From Ideonella alba (lineage in GTDB: Bacteria; Pseudomonadota; Gammaproteobacteria; Burkholderiales; Burkholderiaceae_C), in the NCBI RefSeq assembly GCF_018069875.1, contig NZ_JAGQDF010000001.1:558001-622000 (forward strand): a stretch of 64,000 bases of DNA. Reading direction: 5' to 3'. Positions 35,917 to 44,443 of this stretch are shown here, in pieces; position 1 is the stretch's first letter, and every line of letters starts with the position of its first letter. Under the pieces are notes generated by a model. The model was not told the DNA's origin. It ran no database searches and saw only the letters and a list, made by a program, of their open reading frames with translations. The position numbers were made by a program, and so were the translations under genes.

Positions 35917-37506
35917 TCACGCATGAATGAAGAACCACCGATCGATGAACTGGTCGCTCAACCACCAGGACGGCCCCGCGCTGCCGTAGCGGAAATTGCG
36001 GGCTCCGGCCTGGCTTTGAAGGGGTTGCACGACGTGCCCGTCGGCATCGCGCAGGGCGGCGTGTCCGGCCACTTCCGGCACCACCACGGTGATGTGGCCG
36101 GAGCGCCCCGCGGCCTTGCGGTCGGCGCAGATGACACCGATGCCACCGCCGTTGGCCGAGTCCTGCAGGGCGGTGGTGTCGAAGACGCGCGTCCAGCCGA
36201 ACAGCGGGCCCATGTCGCACAGCCAGGCGAACAGGTCGTCGGCCTTCAGTTCCCGGACGGTCTTGCCGTAGAGAACGGGCACGTCCATGCCCTGCGCGAT
36301 CTTCACCAGGGCCGAATCGGTCCACCAGACCCGCGGCAGGTAGACGCCCGCCAGGTAGCAGTAGTCGGCCGCGTAGACGTTGCAATAGGTGGCCTGCAGC
36401 GTGGGCTGGTACCGCGGGCTGGTGGGCGAGGCCAGCCAGTCGCCGATTTCGGTGAGCTGTCGCACCCGGTCGGCCGGCGAAGCGGCGGGATCGCGCGTCT
36501 TGCGCGAGGCCTCGCCGATCGGGAAAGCGCGGCCTTCTGTCGACCCGCGGTGGGCGCTGGGCTTGTTCTCGGCCAGGCTGGCGGCGGGGATTGACACGGC
36601 CGCTGCCACTTTGGTGGGTGCCAGCAGCGGCGTGGCCAACGGGCCGGACGCGGGCGCCTCAAGCCTGGACTCGGCGATGTGGCCGATGACATCGCTGCCG
36701 CCCAGGGTGGTGCGCACGCGCTGCCATCCGGGGGCCGACGGGCCCAGCAGCCGCACGGACTGCCCGCCGGGCAGAAAGGTCACCGGCTCATTGAACCGCG
36801 TGGTGGGGCAGTGGCGGAGGTTGCCCCCGTCGGCCACGACCTGCCGGACCTCACCTTCACCGGCCTGCACGTTGAAGCCCACGGGCTGGAACTGACCGAA
36901 CTCATCCTGGGCGTCGCAACGCTCAAACTCGGTGCCCAGGTTGCACAGGCTCTGGCCGGTGTTGAGCGTCTGCTTGACAGTCCATGAGGTGTAGGTCTTG
37001 GACTCACGCCAGCCGGTGGCCTCGGCCAGCCAGCGGTAGCTGACAAAGCCCAGCGCACCCACCAGGCGACAGGCCAGTCCCGAGCCATACACACCGATCT
37101 TCAGGTAGGCCGTGCCACCACCGGCCTCGCGGAAGACCTGGTCAATGGCCCGGAAGTACGGGATCACCGCCTGCTGGATCTCGGCCGCACTGAAGTCGGT
37201 GTCCACGGCAAAGTAGACGGCACTGCCGGCCGGTTGCCCGACCTGTCCGGCAAAGACGATGGCGGATTGGGCATCCGCGGTGCCGCGTGCAGCGCCAAAG
37301 TCCTCAAGCTTCCGGGCGCGGTCCTGGTACACCGTGGCGACGAACAAGCCGCCACGGGCCAGCGCGGCCGCCTCGGCAGGGTGCAGCCGCTTCTGGGGCT
37401 GGGTGGTCGTCCTCGAGTGGTAGCGGAAGACGAAGCTGCGGCCGCTGCTGGCCAGGCAGGCCACCGACGAGTCGCAACGCAGGTTGGTAGACAGTCCGAG
37501 CAGCAT
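35917..37506 (-). CDS. DUF1906 glycoside-hydrolase-like protein with C-terminal amidase-like domain
   Basis: Protein of 529 residues without an obvious signal peptide. The N-terminal DUF1906 (Rv2525c-like TIM-barrel) domain spans about 1-190: GLSTNLRCDS, FVFRYHS, YFAVDTDFSA, LKIGVYGSGLACRL. A middle SH3-like segment (about 210-280) is followed by a cysteine-peptidase-like domain. That domain has ATYCNVYAADY, LPRVWWTD, FGWTRVFD and GRSGHITVVVPE, supplying a Cys and a His as in NlpC/P60-type amidases. Proteins of this build act on cell-wall material and often sit near secretion or conflict loci. It is divergent from LNF4 across about 290 bases and does not share the LNF architecture. Confidence 0.8.
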   Translation of the reverse strand: MLLGLSTNLRCDSSVACLASSGRSFVFRYHSRTTTQPQKRLHPAEAAALARGGLFVATVYQDRARKLEDFGAARGTADAQSAIVFAGQVGQPAGSAVYFAVDTDFSAAEIQQAVIPYFRAIDQVFREAGGGTAYLKIGVYGSGLACRLVGALGFVSYRWLAEATGWRESKTYTSWTVKQTLNTGQSLCNLGTEFERCDAQDEFGQFQPVGFNVQAGEGEVRQVVADGGNLRHCPTTRFNEPVTFLPGGQSVRLLGPSAPGWQRVRTTLGGSDVIGHIAESRLEAPASGPLATPLLAPTKVAAAVSIPAASLAENKPSAHRGSTEGRAFPIGEASRKTRDPAASPADRVRQLTEIGDWLASPTSPRYQPTLQATYCNVYAADYCYLAGVYLPRVWWTDSALVKIAQGMDVPVLYGKTVRELKADDLFAWLCDMGPLFGWTRVFDTTALQDSANGGGIGVICADRKAAGRSGHITVVVPEVAGHAALRDADGHVVQPLQSQAGARNFRYGSAGPSWWLSDQFIDRWFFIHA

Positions 37507-37799
37507 GGTGGTCGTCCTGGGTGGCTGAGGTGCTTGGCATTGTCAGGCGCCTGGGCTGGATGGCCCTGCATCGGCGTCCACAGGATTGGGGACGAAAAAC
37601 GCCTGCAGCCCGGATGCCGCTGACGCCACGAACCATGTCCGCCCGGGGCGGCCATGGGGCCACCACTGCGGCCCCTGCGCGTTGGCGCGCATCACCCAGG
37701 CCACTGCGGTCCTGCCCCTGCAGTCCGCCGCCGGCCGACTGCGCATTCCAACTGCACAATGGATTCACGCTCGCACCACGCCCAGTCCCACGCACACGC

Positions 37800-40700
37800 A
37801 TGAGCCCCGAGAAAGCCCTGCACCTGCTGTACCTGAACGCTGAAGCACACACCGAGTGGCACCGGTCACTGGTGCTGCGCCAGGGCACCCAGCCGCCGGC
37901 CTTGCTGGATGTGGCGCGCCTGGCCGCCACCCACGCGGACAGTGCGGCACTGGATCAACTCCGGCTGGCCACGAACAGCCTGCTGCACACCTTTGATGGC
38001 TGGACCTGCGACGAAGCCCCGGCTGCGCTGGCCCTGCGCGCGGTGGTCCAGGTGCTGTGGGGGCAGGGCGTTGAAACCGCCCCGCCCGACGACCTGTTCA
38101 CGCCCCACCCCGCCGTGGCCGCCATCCGCGACGAGTGGCTGCGCCAGGCCTCAAGGATCCACCACACCCTGGACCATCACCCCGCTCTGCGCTGGCAAGC
38201 ACCGCTGAACCTGGGCGCGCAGGCGCAGTGCGAACTGCCGGTGCTGCTCAGCGGTGCCGGGCCGCACCAGGGTGTGGTGGCCAGCCTGCGCCTGCGCCTG
38301 GTGCAGCAGGCCGATGCCCATCTGGCCCTGGTGCCCGCGCCCACCAGCGCCTTGCTGCCGATGACGCCCTTGTTTGCCGACACCTTGCGTGCGGTGACCC
38401 GGGCCCTGCGTGCCACGCTGCTGCCGCCGCCCGCGGGCAGTGCACTGCCGCCGCTGCAGCACATCGCCATTGCCTGGGACCTGGCGCCTGCCAACCCGCA
38501 GGTGGACATGCCGCTGGTGGACGGCAACTCGGCCGGTGCCGCCTATGCGGTGGGTGCGCTCAAGCTGCTGCAAGACGCCGCGCCCGCGCCATGGCGCCAG
38601 TGGCTGCGCCAGGTGTCGCGCAGCAGCCTGCGGCGCACCACCGTCACCGCCGCGCTGGGCAGCGATTGGGCCCTGTGCGCCGTGGGCCAGGTGGACAACA
38701 AGGCCGGAGCCCTGCTCCCCCTGGTGCGCGCCCTGGCCGCCATGAAGGGCCTGCCCCAGCGCCTGTATGTGGCCGCCGAGCAGACCGAATACCTGCTGCC
38801 GCTGGAGGAGCAGGCGCCGGAACCGGTGGGCCAGGCCAGCATGGCCGACCTGCTGCAGGCCTTGGCCGACGCCTGCGCGCCGCTGACGGACCACCAGCAC
38901 GCCCTGCTCCAGGACCTGCTGGCCGAAGCCTCGGTGCCGCCGCAGCCCAGCAGCCGGCTGGAAGCCGTGAAGACGGCCGACGCACCCACGCTGCAGCAGG
39001 CCCTGCTGCGCAGCTGGGCGCAGTGGGAGGCAGACAACCGCGTGCAGGCCACCTTTGTGGCGCTGGCCGTGCGTGACAACGCGCTGGGCGAAGACGAGCC
39101 CAGGATCCAGGGCCAGGACTTCAACGGCCTGCCGCAGCTGCTGCGCGAATTCGACCCCCGCGGCCTGCACGACGCCTACGTGCTGACCGGCCCCCCCGGC
39201 GCCGGCAAGACCACCTTGCTGCGCCACCACCTGCAGCAGCTGTGCCGCCAGGCTCTGCAGGACGAAGACCGCGGCCACACCCCGGCCGAGCTGCCACTGC
39301 TGGTGCCGCTGGCTGAGCTGCCCGAAGAAGAGGCCGATCCGGTGGCCTGGCTGCGGCGCCGCCTGCGCCTGGAGGCCGCGCCCGAAGAACTGCAACAGTT
39401 GCTGGACCCGCAGCGCCCCCGCGCGCAGCTTCCCCAGCCCCGGCTGCTGCTGGACGGCCTGAACGAGCTGCCCATGGCCGACCCGCGCCAGCGCCCCGAC
39501 CGCGCCGCCGACGTGGTGCGGGCCTTCCGACACGCGCTGCCGGCCGCGCCGCCCCTGCTGCTGTCGGTGCGCCCCCACCATGTGGGCGACATGCCCGGGC
39601 TGCGCCTGCTGCGGGTGGATGTGCAGCCCTGGGGCGACGACGGCATTGAGCGCTACCTGCAACTGCGCTGTGCGCCCGACACCGGCCACCGCCCGGGCGT
39701 CTGGCAAGAGCACCTGGCCGCCCTGCGGGCCGTGCCCGGCGCCTATGCGCTGTGCAGCACGCCGCTGAACCTGGCCGCCTATGCCGACCTGCTGGAAGCC
39801 GGCTTCACCCAGCCGCCCGGTGACCGCTCGGCCCTGTTCGCCGCCTGGCTGTGGCAGCGCCTGCGCCGCGCGCTGGGCCTGGTGCCCGGCCACGCCCTGG
39901 TGCCGGCCCACGAGGCGCTGCTGAAGACCGCGGGCCTGCTGAGCAGCGATGACCTGGACGCCATCCGCCACCCCAGCGCCTGGCGCAGCACCCGGCTGCG
40001 CCAACTGCCGCTTCAGGGCCAGCTGGTCAGCAGCCTGCTGCAGCAGGCCGAAGACCAATGGTGGGCCGACCTGGACACCGGCCGCCCCGCCCACGAGCGC
40101 GGCGGCGTGGCCGTGAAATGGAGCCAAACCGCGCTGTGGCTGCGCGACACCCGCTACCCGCCCCACGATGCGCGCCACGACGCCCTGCGCACCGCCTGGG
40201 GCGCTGCCGTCAGTGTGCTGGGTCTGGCGGTGGTGGACACGGTGCACGACAGCTTCAAGTTCAGCCATCAGGCCTGGGGCGAATGGCTGGCCTCCATGCG
40301 CCTGCTGCCCGGCGACCCGCCGCCGCTGCCGCAGCCTGCAGGCCACTGGCTGCAGCGCGCCTGGCATCGGCTGAAGCCCCAGCCGGCCCCGGCGCCGCTG
40401 CACCCCCACCTGCAGCGCCTGCTGGCCGCGCTGGAACGCAGCCGCTGGCCGCAGCCCGGCACACGGCGCGATGTGGATGAACTCAAGCACCAGGAACGCC
40501 AGGCCGATGCCGGCTGGCAGGCGGTGCCGCCGCAGGTGTGGCAGGAGTTGCTGGCCAGCGGCGTGGAGATCGACACCGACGACCTCTTGCGCGCCACCGT
40601 GGGCCTGCCGGCGGGGGCTGACCGGCAGGCCTTGCTGCAGCGGGCGCAGACGCTGCGGGCTTGGTGGTTCGAGCGGTTGATCTTCGAGCCCATCGACGGC

Positions 40701-42350
40701 ACCACCCGCTGGAAGGTGAATCTGCGCCGTTGGGGCGACAACACCCAGCTGCGCAGCGTGTACGGTGCCCAATGGGCCAACCGGCCCACCGCTTGGCAGG
40801 TGTTGATTCACCAGCAACTGTGGACGCCGGTTGAGGCGGCCTGCTGGGCCTGGCTGGCCCAGCGCCTGCCCCAGGGCACCTTGGCGCGCATGCAGCAGGA
40901 GCTCGGCGGCCTGGCCCTGCCGCCGCCGGGTGAGCTGGACGAGGTGCTGGGCCTGGCCCTGCCCGCTGCGGCCCAGCCCGCCGCCTGGCTGGCGTGGCTG
41001 CTGTACCACGGCCACTGGCAGCCCTTGCGCGCGGCCCTGCCGGCCCTGGTGCAGCAGCTGGAAGGCCCGCCGGCGCGCACCTGGGCAGATCCCCACCCGG
41101 TGCTGCAGCACCTGCGCCGCCAACTGCTGCTGACGCTGTCAGACACCGGCCGCAGCGCCCGCCGCCCGCTGCGGCGCGCCGGCCTGCTGACGCTGCTGCC
41201 GCAGGCCATTGCCGGCTTGCCGCCGGCCCTGCAGGCGGCCTGGCAGCGGCAATGGCATGGCGCCCTGCGCGGCCAAGGGGTGGACCTGCGGCTGCGCTGG
41301 CTGGCGGCTGAGCTGCTGGGCCTGCTGCGCGACAACCTGCGCTATGCCTGGTGCAGCGCAGCCGAACCTGCCGCTGGCCCCGCAGGCGCCTGGCCCGCGC
41401 GCAGCGGCCTGCGCCCGGTGGCGCCGCTGTGGGCCGGCCTGGGCACGCCGGGCGGCCCACCGGCGCGCTACCGCATCGGCAGTTGGCTGGGCTTTGCAGA
41501 TGAGCAACCCGCCTGGACGCTGCCGCTGCCGCACTTCCAGATGGCGCGGCTGCCGGTGACAGTGGCTGAATGGCGCTGCTTTGTGGACGGCGGCGGCTAT
41601 GCCAGCGCCGACGCGCCCTGGTGGGTGGCGGCCGGCCCGGCGGCGCAGGGCTGGCTGCGGCGCGCGCTGGCGGGGCAGCCTGTGGGCCAGGCCTACCGGC
41701 CCTGGGCCTTGGGCGACCCGCGCTACAACAGCCCGCTGCAGCCCATGGTGGGCATCACCCTGTTCGAAGCCCTGGCCTATGCCGCCTGGGCCGATGCCTT
41801 CTACCGGGCCGAGCAGCAAGCCGAGCGCGAGGCCGGCCTCACCGTGCTGGAACTGCGGCCGCCGACCGAGCTGCAGTGGGAAGCCGGCGTGCGCGGCCCG
41901 CGGCGGCCGGGCCAGGGCTGGCGCACCGGGCCGTTGCACTTCAACCACGGCCGCAGCCGCTGCAACGGCCCCACACCGGTGGGCCTGTTCAGCGCCGCGG
42001 CATCGGCCACCGGCCTGCTGGACGCTGCCGGCAACGTGTGGGAATGGTGCAGCAATGCCCTCGCAGCCGATGTGCGGGCGCAAGGCTGGCGCGGCCCTGG
42101 CCCCCGCCACAGCGCGGGCCAAGCTGCCAGGCTTGATGATGAAGACAGCTTCAGAGCCCTGCGGGGCGGTGCGTTCCGCAACTCAGCCACGCTCTGCCGC
42201 CCTTCGTGCCGCCTCCGCTACCACCCCGACGACCGCTACGGCGGCATTGGCGTGCGTTTGGTGCGTGAGTGGCCGCCCCATTCAGAACACTGGACACCTG
42301 CAGCCGTGGCGGAACCACCCGGTGGGACGGGCGCGCCGCCGGTGGCCTGA
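37800..42350 (+). CDS. LNF4: Lon-like-NACHT-FGE receptor with altered stop
   Basis: Protein of 1516 residues starting MSPEKALHLLYLN; the frame allows 93 more residues upstream of poor quality. Lon-like region: Ser244 in DGNSAGAAYAVGAL, Lys301 in VGQVDNK. NACHT: TGPPGAGKT (Lys470), LLLDGLNELP, FKFSHQAWGEWLAS. LLGLLRDNLRYA precedes the FGE domain (about 1248-1495: MARLPVTVAEWRCF, GNVWEWCSNA, ALRGGAF, GVRLVREWPPHSEH). The conserved CTGAACACC carries a G, CTGGACACC, so the usual TGA is lost. Translation continues 20 residues (WTPAAVAEPPGGTG...) to the next stop. It has a DGR-type variable region and a downstream GAA-loop hairpin. Confidence 0.88.
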   Translation: MSPEKALHLLYLNAEAHTEWHRSLVLRQGTQPPALLDVARLAATHADSAALDQLRLATNSLLHTFDGWTCDEAPAALALRAVVQVLWGQGVETAPPDDLFTPHPAVAAIRDEWLRQASRIHHTLDHHPALRWQAPLNLGAQAQCELPVLLSGAGPHQGVVASLRLRLVQQADAHLALVPAPTSALLPMTPLFADTLRAVTRALRATLLPPPAGSALPPLQHIAIAWDLAPANPQVDMPLVDGNSAGAAYAVGALKLLQDAAPAPWRQWLRQVSRSSLRRTTVTAALGSDWALCAVGQVDNKAGALLPLVRALAAMKGLPQRLYVAAEQTEYLLPLEEQAPEPVGQASMADLLQALADACAPLTDHQHALLQDLLAEASVPPQPSSRLEAVKTADAPTLQQALLRSWAQWEADNRVQATFVALAVRDNALGEDEPRIQGQDFNGLPQLLREFDPRGLHDAYVLTGPPGAGKTTLLRHHLQQLCRQALQDEDRGHTPAELPLLVPLAELPEEEADPVAWLRRRLRLEAAPEELQQLLDPQRPRAQLPQPRLLLDGLNELPMADPRQRPDRAADVVRAFRHALPAAPPLLLSVRPHHVGDMPGLRLLRVDVQPWGDDGIERYLQLRCAPDTGHRPGVWQEHLAALRAVPGAYALCSTPLNLAAYADLLEAGFTQPPGDRSALFAAWLWQRLRRALGLVPGHALVPAHEALLKTAGLLSSDDLDAIRHPSAWRSTRLRQLPLQGQLVSSLLQQAEDQWWADLDTGRPAHERGGVAVKWSQTALWLRDTRYPPHDARHDALRTAWGAAVSVLGLAVVDTVHDSFKFSHQAWGEWLASMRLLPGDPPPLPQPAGHWLQRAWHRLKPQPAPAPLHPHLQRLLAALERSRWPQPGTRRDVDELKHQERQADAGWQAVPPQVWQELLASGVEIDTDDLLRATVGLPAGADRQALLQRAQTLRAWWFERLIFEPIDGTTRWKVNLRRWGDNTQLRSVYGAQWANRPTAWQVLIHQQLWTPVEAACWAWLAQRLPQGTLARMQQELGGLALPPPGELDEVLGLALPAAAQPAAWLAWLLYHGHWQPLRAALPALVQQLEGPPARTWADPHPVLQHLRRQLLLTLSDTGRSARRPLRRAGLLTLLPQAIAGLPPALQAAWQRQWHGALRGQGVDLRLRWLAAELLGLLRDNLRYAWCSAAEPAAGPAGAWPARSGLRPVAPLWAGLGTPGGPPARYRIGSWLGFADEQPAWTLPLPHFQMARLPVTVAEWRCFVDGGGYASADAPWWVAAGPAAQGWLRRALAGQPVGQAYRPWALGDPRYNSPLQPMVGITLFEALAYAAWADAFYRAEQQAEREAGLTVLELRPPTELQWEAGVRGPRRPGQGWRTGPLHFNHGRSRCNGPTPVGLFSAAASATGLLDAAGNVWEWCSNALAADVRAQGWRGPGPRHSAGQAARLDDEDSFRALRGGAFRNSATLCRPSCRLRYHPDDRYGGIGVRLVREWPPHSEHWTPAAVAEPPGGTGAPPVA
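42171..42272 (+). other. DGR-type variable region in LNF4
   Basis: Variable codons CTC CGC TAC CAC, then GAC GAC CGC TAC GGC GGC, all ending in C. Fixed codons are TGC CGC, TCG, CGC and CCC. The block GGCCGCCCCATTCAGAAC follows and continues past the ancestral stop with ACACCTGCAGCC, shared with LNF6. Confidence 0.68.
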
Positions 42351-42357
42351 GGCCCGA

Positions 42358-42370
42358 CGCGCGAAGCGCG
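42358..42370 (+). repeat. GAA-loop hairpin downstream of LNF4
   Basis: CGCGC-GAA-GCGCG, a 5-bp perfect stem about 70 bases after the conserved 3' block. It has the same loop and orientation as those following LNF2 and LNF5. Confidence 0.5.
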
Positions 42371-42550
42371 CCCGCAACAGATCTTGCTGCAACGGTCTGC
42401 GGGCCGCGCCAGGCCGCCCGGTAACACGCACAGCAAGTGGAAAGGGGGAGCTTTCCAGCAGCGCCAGCGACGGGTGGCTGTGCCGGGCTGCCTGCATGCG
42501 TCATCTGCCATGTTGCGTGGTGGGCGCAGCGGTGTGCCGTGGCCGCACCG

Positions 42551-43951
42551 TCAAGCCGCACGCCGTGTGGCCGTGGCGTTCATGGTGGCCTGCACGGCCG
42601 CGGGACCGGCGCCCACCAGGGTGTGGCAGACGGGGCAGTCCATTCGCGCTGCAGCGCGAACGTCATGGTCCAGCACCTGCAGCCCGCCGTCGGGGGTTTC
42701 GCTCAGGCGCCGCCGCAGCGGTACGGCCACCCGGCCGGCGTACAGGTGCTCAAGCAGGCGCAGCGCGGCGTGGGCGGCCACGCCTTGCCAGCTGCGGGCG
42801 CTGGCCTGGTGCGCGCTGTGCAGGGGGGCGGCGGGGTCGGGCCCGCCCGCGCCGCAGACCAGGCAGCCGGCGCCGGGCAGCACCAGTTGAAGCTCGGCAT
42901 CAAAGCCCTGCGGGCCGGCCTGGGTGCGCACGGCCAGCAGCGGTTTCAGCAGCGCTTGCGACCAGGCATTGGCCCAGCGCCGGGCCTGCGGGTCCGTGGT
43001 GCAGCACAGCAGGCCGTCGGCGCCGGCCAGCAGGCTGCCGGCGGCGGGGCTGGCCACGCTGAGGGCGCGGGCATCGCAGCGCGCGCCGGGGCGCAGCAGG
43101 CCGCGCAGTTGGTGCTGCAGCGCCACCGGCTTGGGCTGGCCTTCGTGCAGCGGCGGCAGGTCGGCCAGCAGGCTGCTGGCGCTCATGGGGGCCGGGTCCA
43201 GCAGCTGCAGGTTCACGCCCATGCGCGCCAGGCTGTGGGCCAGCAGGGAGCCCACGGTGTCGCAGCCCACCACCATCCAGCGGCTGCGCTGCAGCCGGCT
43301 CAGCACCGGCGCGCCCAGGGCGGCGCCTAGGCGGCTGTGGCGCAGTGGCGTGTCGTCAGGCAGGGGCTCGGCCGCGTCGCGGCGGCTGTCCAGCATGCCG
43401 GCGCCGGGCAGTGCCACATGGGCCACCGGGTGCCAGGCGGAGCGCGCCCCCGGCTGGCCCTGCAGGGCGGCCCAGGCGTCGCCGGTGCGCAGCCAGGCGT
43501 GCAGGCTGCCGTCGGGCTGCAGCCACAGCACCGCGATGTCAGGCACCAGGGCGGCGCAGGCCAGGCGGTGTTCCGGCGCGCTGCGCGCCAGCCACACATC
43601 CCAGGCCGCAGGCGTGGCGGGGCAGGCCTCGCCGTGGGCGCTGCGGTAGAGCAGCGCCAGGCCGCTGGGCGCATCGTGCCACGCACGCTGCGTGGCCGGC
43701 CCGCGGCAGGCCTGCACCGGCAAGCGCTGCGGCGGGCCGCTGTGCAGCCGCGGTATCAGCGCCTGCACCTGGCTGCCCAGCGCGTGCAGGGTCAGCGGGC
43801 CGTGGGCCAGCGTGCCGAGGGCGCTGGCCGGCGCGCTGGACGGCGCCGGCCAGGGGCGCTGAAGCTGCTGGTCCAGCAGCGGGCGCGGCAGCGTCAGTTG
43901 CAAGGGCAGGGCGGCGTCGGGGGCAGACGCCAGGGTCAGGTGAAGTGGCAT
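42551..43951 (-). CDS. E1/ThiF-like protein associated with LNF5 (degenerate adenylation site)
   Basis: Protein of 466 residues related to ubiquitin-activating E1/ThiF/MoeB enzymes. An N-terminal domain of about 205 residues ends in HVALPGAGM, the place a JAB-like domain occupies in bacterial JAB-E1 fusions, but no JAB metal motif is seen. The Rossmann core has VVGCDTVGS. The next strand reads LLDPAPMSASSL where active E1s have an acidic residue plus a conserved Asn, so ATP chemistry may be lost. GQPKPVAL and CCTTDPQARRWANAW keep the fold signature. Two CxxC pairs (GCLVC, DCPVC) form the expected zinc site. It is third in a leftward operon after LNF5 and a small Ala-rich gene. Confidence 0.75.
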   Translation of the reverse strand: MPLHLTLASAPDAALPLQLTLPRPLLDQQLQRPWPAPSSAPASALGTLAHGPLTLHALGSQVQALIPRLHSGPPQRLPVQACRGPATQRAWHDAPSGLALLYRSAHGEACPATPAAWDVWLARSAPEHRLACAALVPDIAVLWLQPDGSLHAWLRTGDAWAALQGQPGARSAWHPVAHVALPGAGMLDSRRDAAEPLPDDTPLRHSRLGAALGAPVLSRLQRSRWMVVGCDTVGSLLAHSLARMGVNLQLLDPAPMSASSLLADLPPLHEGQPKPVALQHQLRGLLRPGARCDARALSVASPAAGSLLAGADGLLCCTTDPQARRWANAWSQALLKPLLAVRTQAGPQGFDAELQLVLPGAGCLVCGAGGPDPAAPLHSAHQASARSWQGVAAHAALRLLEHLYAGRVAVPLRRRLSETPDGGLQVLDHDVRAAARMDCPVCHTLVGAGPAAVQATMNATATRRAA

Positions 43952-44026
43952 GGGAGGTGGCTCGCTGGGCGCGGCCGCGCCGGCCCCATGCGAGGGACCC
44001 GGTGGGACCGGCGCGGCCGCAGCGCG

Positions 44027-44230
44027 TCAGTCGTGGGCGCTGCGGGCTTGCAGCGCGCGGGCGGCGGCTGCGGCGGCGGCCTGCTCGGCGCGGCGGCGCT
44101 GTTGATCGGCGGCGGCCTGGATCAGCGCGACCAGCGGGGGCGGTGGCGCTTCAGCCGCAGTGGGCGCGGGCGCTGCCGCTGGCGTGGTGGCTGGCGTGGT
44201 GGTGGGCAAGTCAAGCAAGGGGGTGTGCAT
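44027..44230 (-). CDS. small Pro/Ala-rich protein between LNF5 and the E1-like gene
   Basis: Protein of 67 residues starting MHTPLLDLPTTTPATTP, with a GGAG ribosome-binding site seven bases upstream. A Pro/Thr/Ala-rich N-terminal half is followed by a charged Ala-rich amphipathic helix (LIQAAADQQRRRAEQ...). No family recognised and no diglycine end, so it is not an obvious ubiquitin-like modifier despite lying next to an E1-like gene. Gaps to the neighbours (213 and 75 bases) fit a shared transcript. Confidence 0.5.
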   Translation of the reverse strand: MHTPLLDLPTTTPATTPAAAPAPTAAEAPPPPLVALIQAAADQQRRRAEQAAAAAAARALQARSAHD

Positions 44231-44362
44231 GGTGCAGCTCCGTTCAGTGGATGAAGACTGCATTGCACGCGCTGGCGTGCGGCCAGGGGCCACAAAAGGC
44301 GGCGAAGCAGGCGTTGCGTTGGGGCGCGGGGTACGGGGTGACCCCTTTCAGAAAAATTTTCG

Positions 44363-44383
44363 CTGGCGCGCTTCGCGCGCCAG
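44363..44383 (-). repeat. GAA-loop hairpin downstream of LNF5
   Basis: On the LNF5 coding strand it reads CTGGCGCGC-GAA-GCGCGCCAG, a 9-bp perfect stem about 60 bases past the stop. The sequence after it (AGCGAAAATTTTTCTG) resembles that after the LNF2 hairpin (GCAAAA..., TTTCTG), so the two downstream regions are homologous. Confidence 0.65.
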
Positions 44384-44443
44384 TCCGCAGGCCACCGCTG
44401 GCGCGTTCAACCTACCGGGTAGGCACGCCACCTCTGCTGGTGT

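Noticed and set aside
31444-41123. Very long antisense frames opposite LNF3 and LNF4
   Set aside because: Same GC-skew artefact; composition is repetitive QGLQ/RGQA-like with no motif, while the sense strand has Lon, NACHT and FGE signatures.
44027-44230. Small gene beside the E1 as a ubiquitin-like modifier
   Set aside because: Too short and low-complexity for a beta-grasp fold, and no C-terminal diglycine.
25977-44443. A complete DGR (template repeat plus reverse transcriptase) in the window
   Set aside because: No frame shows reverse-transcriptase motifs (YxDD, SQ-type motif) and no AAC-rich near copy of the variable region was found. Only an Avd-like gene and variable regions are present.
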